This document shows, piece after piece, positions 63,460 to 64,000 of a stretch of DNA of 64,000 nt. Made by a program: the position numbers and the translations under genes. Within the stretch, counting starts at the first letter, position 1; each line of letters begins with the position of its first letter. Under the pieces are notes generated by a model. That model saw only the letters and a list, made by a program, of their open reading frames with translations, made no database searches and was not told where the DNA came from. The DNA comes from Quillaja saponaria (taxonomy: Eukaryota; Streptophyta; Magnoliopsida; Fabales; Quillajaceae): NCBI GenBank assembly GCA_029379385.1, contig CM055614.1:18953994-19017993 (forward strand), given 5' to 3'.

Positions 63460-64000
63460 TGTCACACCCCTCACAAAGGCATGACTGGCCAGAGGATTTG
63501 GATAACCAAATCTCTGTAACCCAGACTGTAAAACAAAGTAATAAACACTACTCGACACCACTAAAGAATACAATAAATTTTATAAAACAGAAGTTCACTG
63601 TAACAGCTTATTTTCTGAAACAAATAATAATTTATTGAAAATTCATGAAGCATGCCTCCAAAATGTAAACACATGTGTTCCTGATTTCCCATAACAACAC
63701 AAAGTTAAGTAACTGGACTATTACATTATACAAAATTAAACACCCAACAGTTCTAGTATGACTGCAAACTTTTATCATTGGCTCCAAGTTTGAGATTCCG
63801 AGGAATACTTTGTTGTCAAATCCTCAGTAAAACTTGTATTAGTGGTTAACTTCCTTTGAGGTCATGCTATTAAAAAATATAACCACAAAAGAGAAGTGAG
63901 TCCTAAGGACTTTGTGAGTGAAAAATTGTACTCAAAGGGTACTAGTATCATACAATACAAGTATATAACATATGTAATAACATCATGTAACATTATTCAT
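63460..64000 (+). mobile_element. Solo-LTR-like element (TGTCAC family, member d), cut by window end
   Basis: It starts TGTCACACCCCTCACAAAGG, close to member a, and includes the shared blocks CATGACTGGCCAGAGG and GGGTACTAGTATCA. The 5 bp before it (ACCAT) is the candidate target duplication. It interrupts the gag part of the gypsy remnant. The far end lies outside the window. Confidence 0.8.

Overview
The window looks like AT-rich nuclear DNA of a eudicot plant. It has three intron-rich or plant-type host genes in a sea of long terminal repeat (LTR) retrotransposon, CACTA, SINE, MITE and endogenous pararetrovirus remnants. I see no bacterial or organellar signature. The species cannot be named from the sequence alone.

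Host genes, all on the minus strand: (1) a 20-exon nucleolin gene at 15473-21397, whose exons I could join into one 698-residue frame (acidic/basic repeats, two RRM domains, a GAR tail); (2) an 11-exon class C GH9 endo-beta-1,4-glucanase at 27340-30400, 621 residues, with signal peptide, GH9 catalytic domain, short linker exons and a C-terminal CBM49; (3) an uninterrupted 549-codon ARIADNE-type RBR E3 ubiquitin ligase at 53922-55571. A ~100-bp degenerate copy of the GH9 CBM49 exon lies at 14733-14830. The three genes act in different pathways (nucleolar rRNA biogenesis, cell wall, ubiquitination), and their adjacency does not suggest joint function.

Layout: 1-14720 holds two long direct repeats flanking a broken Ty1/copia gag-pol (minus), part of another copia LTR with a tRNA-Met primer site, and a 3.85-kb non-coding element with 5-bp target duplications. 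15.4-32.3 kb is the gene-rich part, with a SINE, a long-TIR MITE and a fresh tandem duplication. 32.3-52.8 kb is a nest: a CACTA-like element (34003-52785) encloses a decayed Myb/SANT-like gene, an endogenous Caulimoviridae-like element (about 37.13-48.19 kb, minus), and, inside these, a SINE and three solo-LTR-like insertions with perfect 5-bp target duplications. 53-55.6 kb is the ARI gene. 55.9-64 kb is an Athila-like Ty3/gypsy remnant (minus) split by two or three solo-LTR-like insertions, one exactly at the FMDD reverse-transcriptase motif.

Most unusual signals: (a) four hairpins at 11629-11937, upstream of the copia gag start, that share one 17-19 nt loop sequence but have unrelated, individually complementary stems, as expected of selected RNA stem-loops; (b) a family of 3.2-3.9 kb non-coding insertions (five members seen) with imperfect inverted ends, 5-bp target duplications and a conserved internal long stem-loop; (c) a second family of ~1.4 kb TGA...TCA insertions; (d) the pararetroviral copies, which share a conserved domain placed after a truncated reverse transcriptase. 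Exon joins, repeat ends and target duplications were read by eye; similarity extents are approximate.
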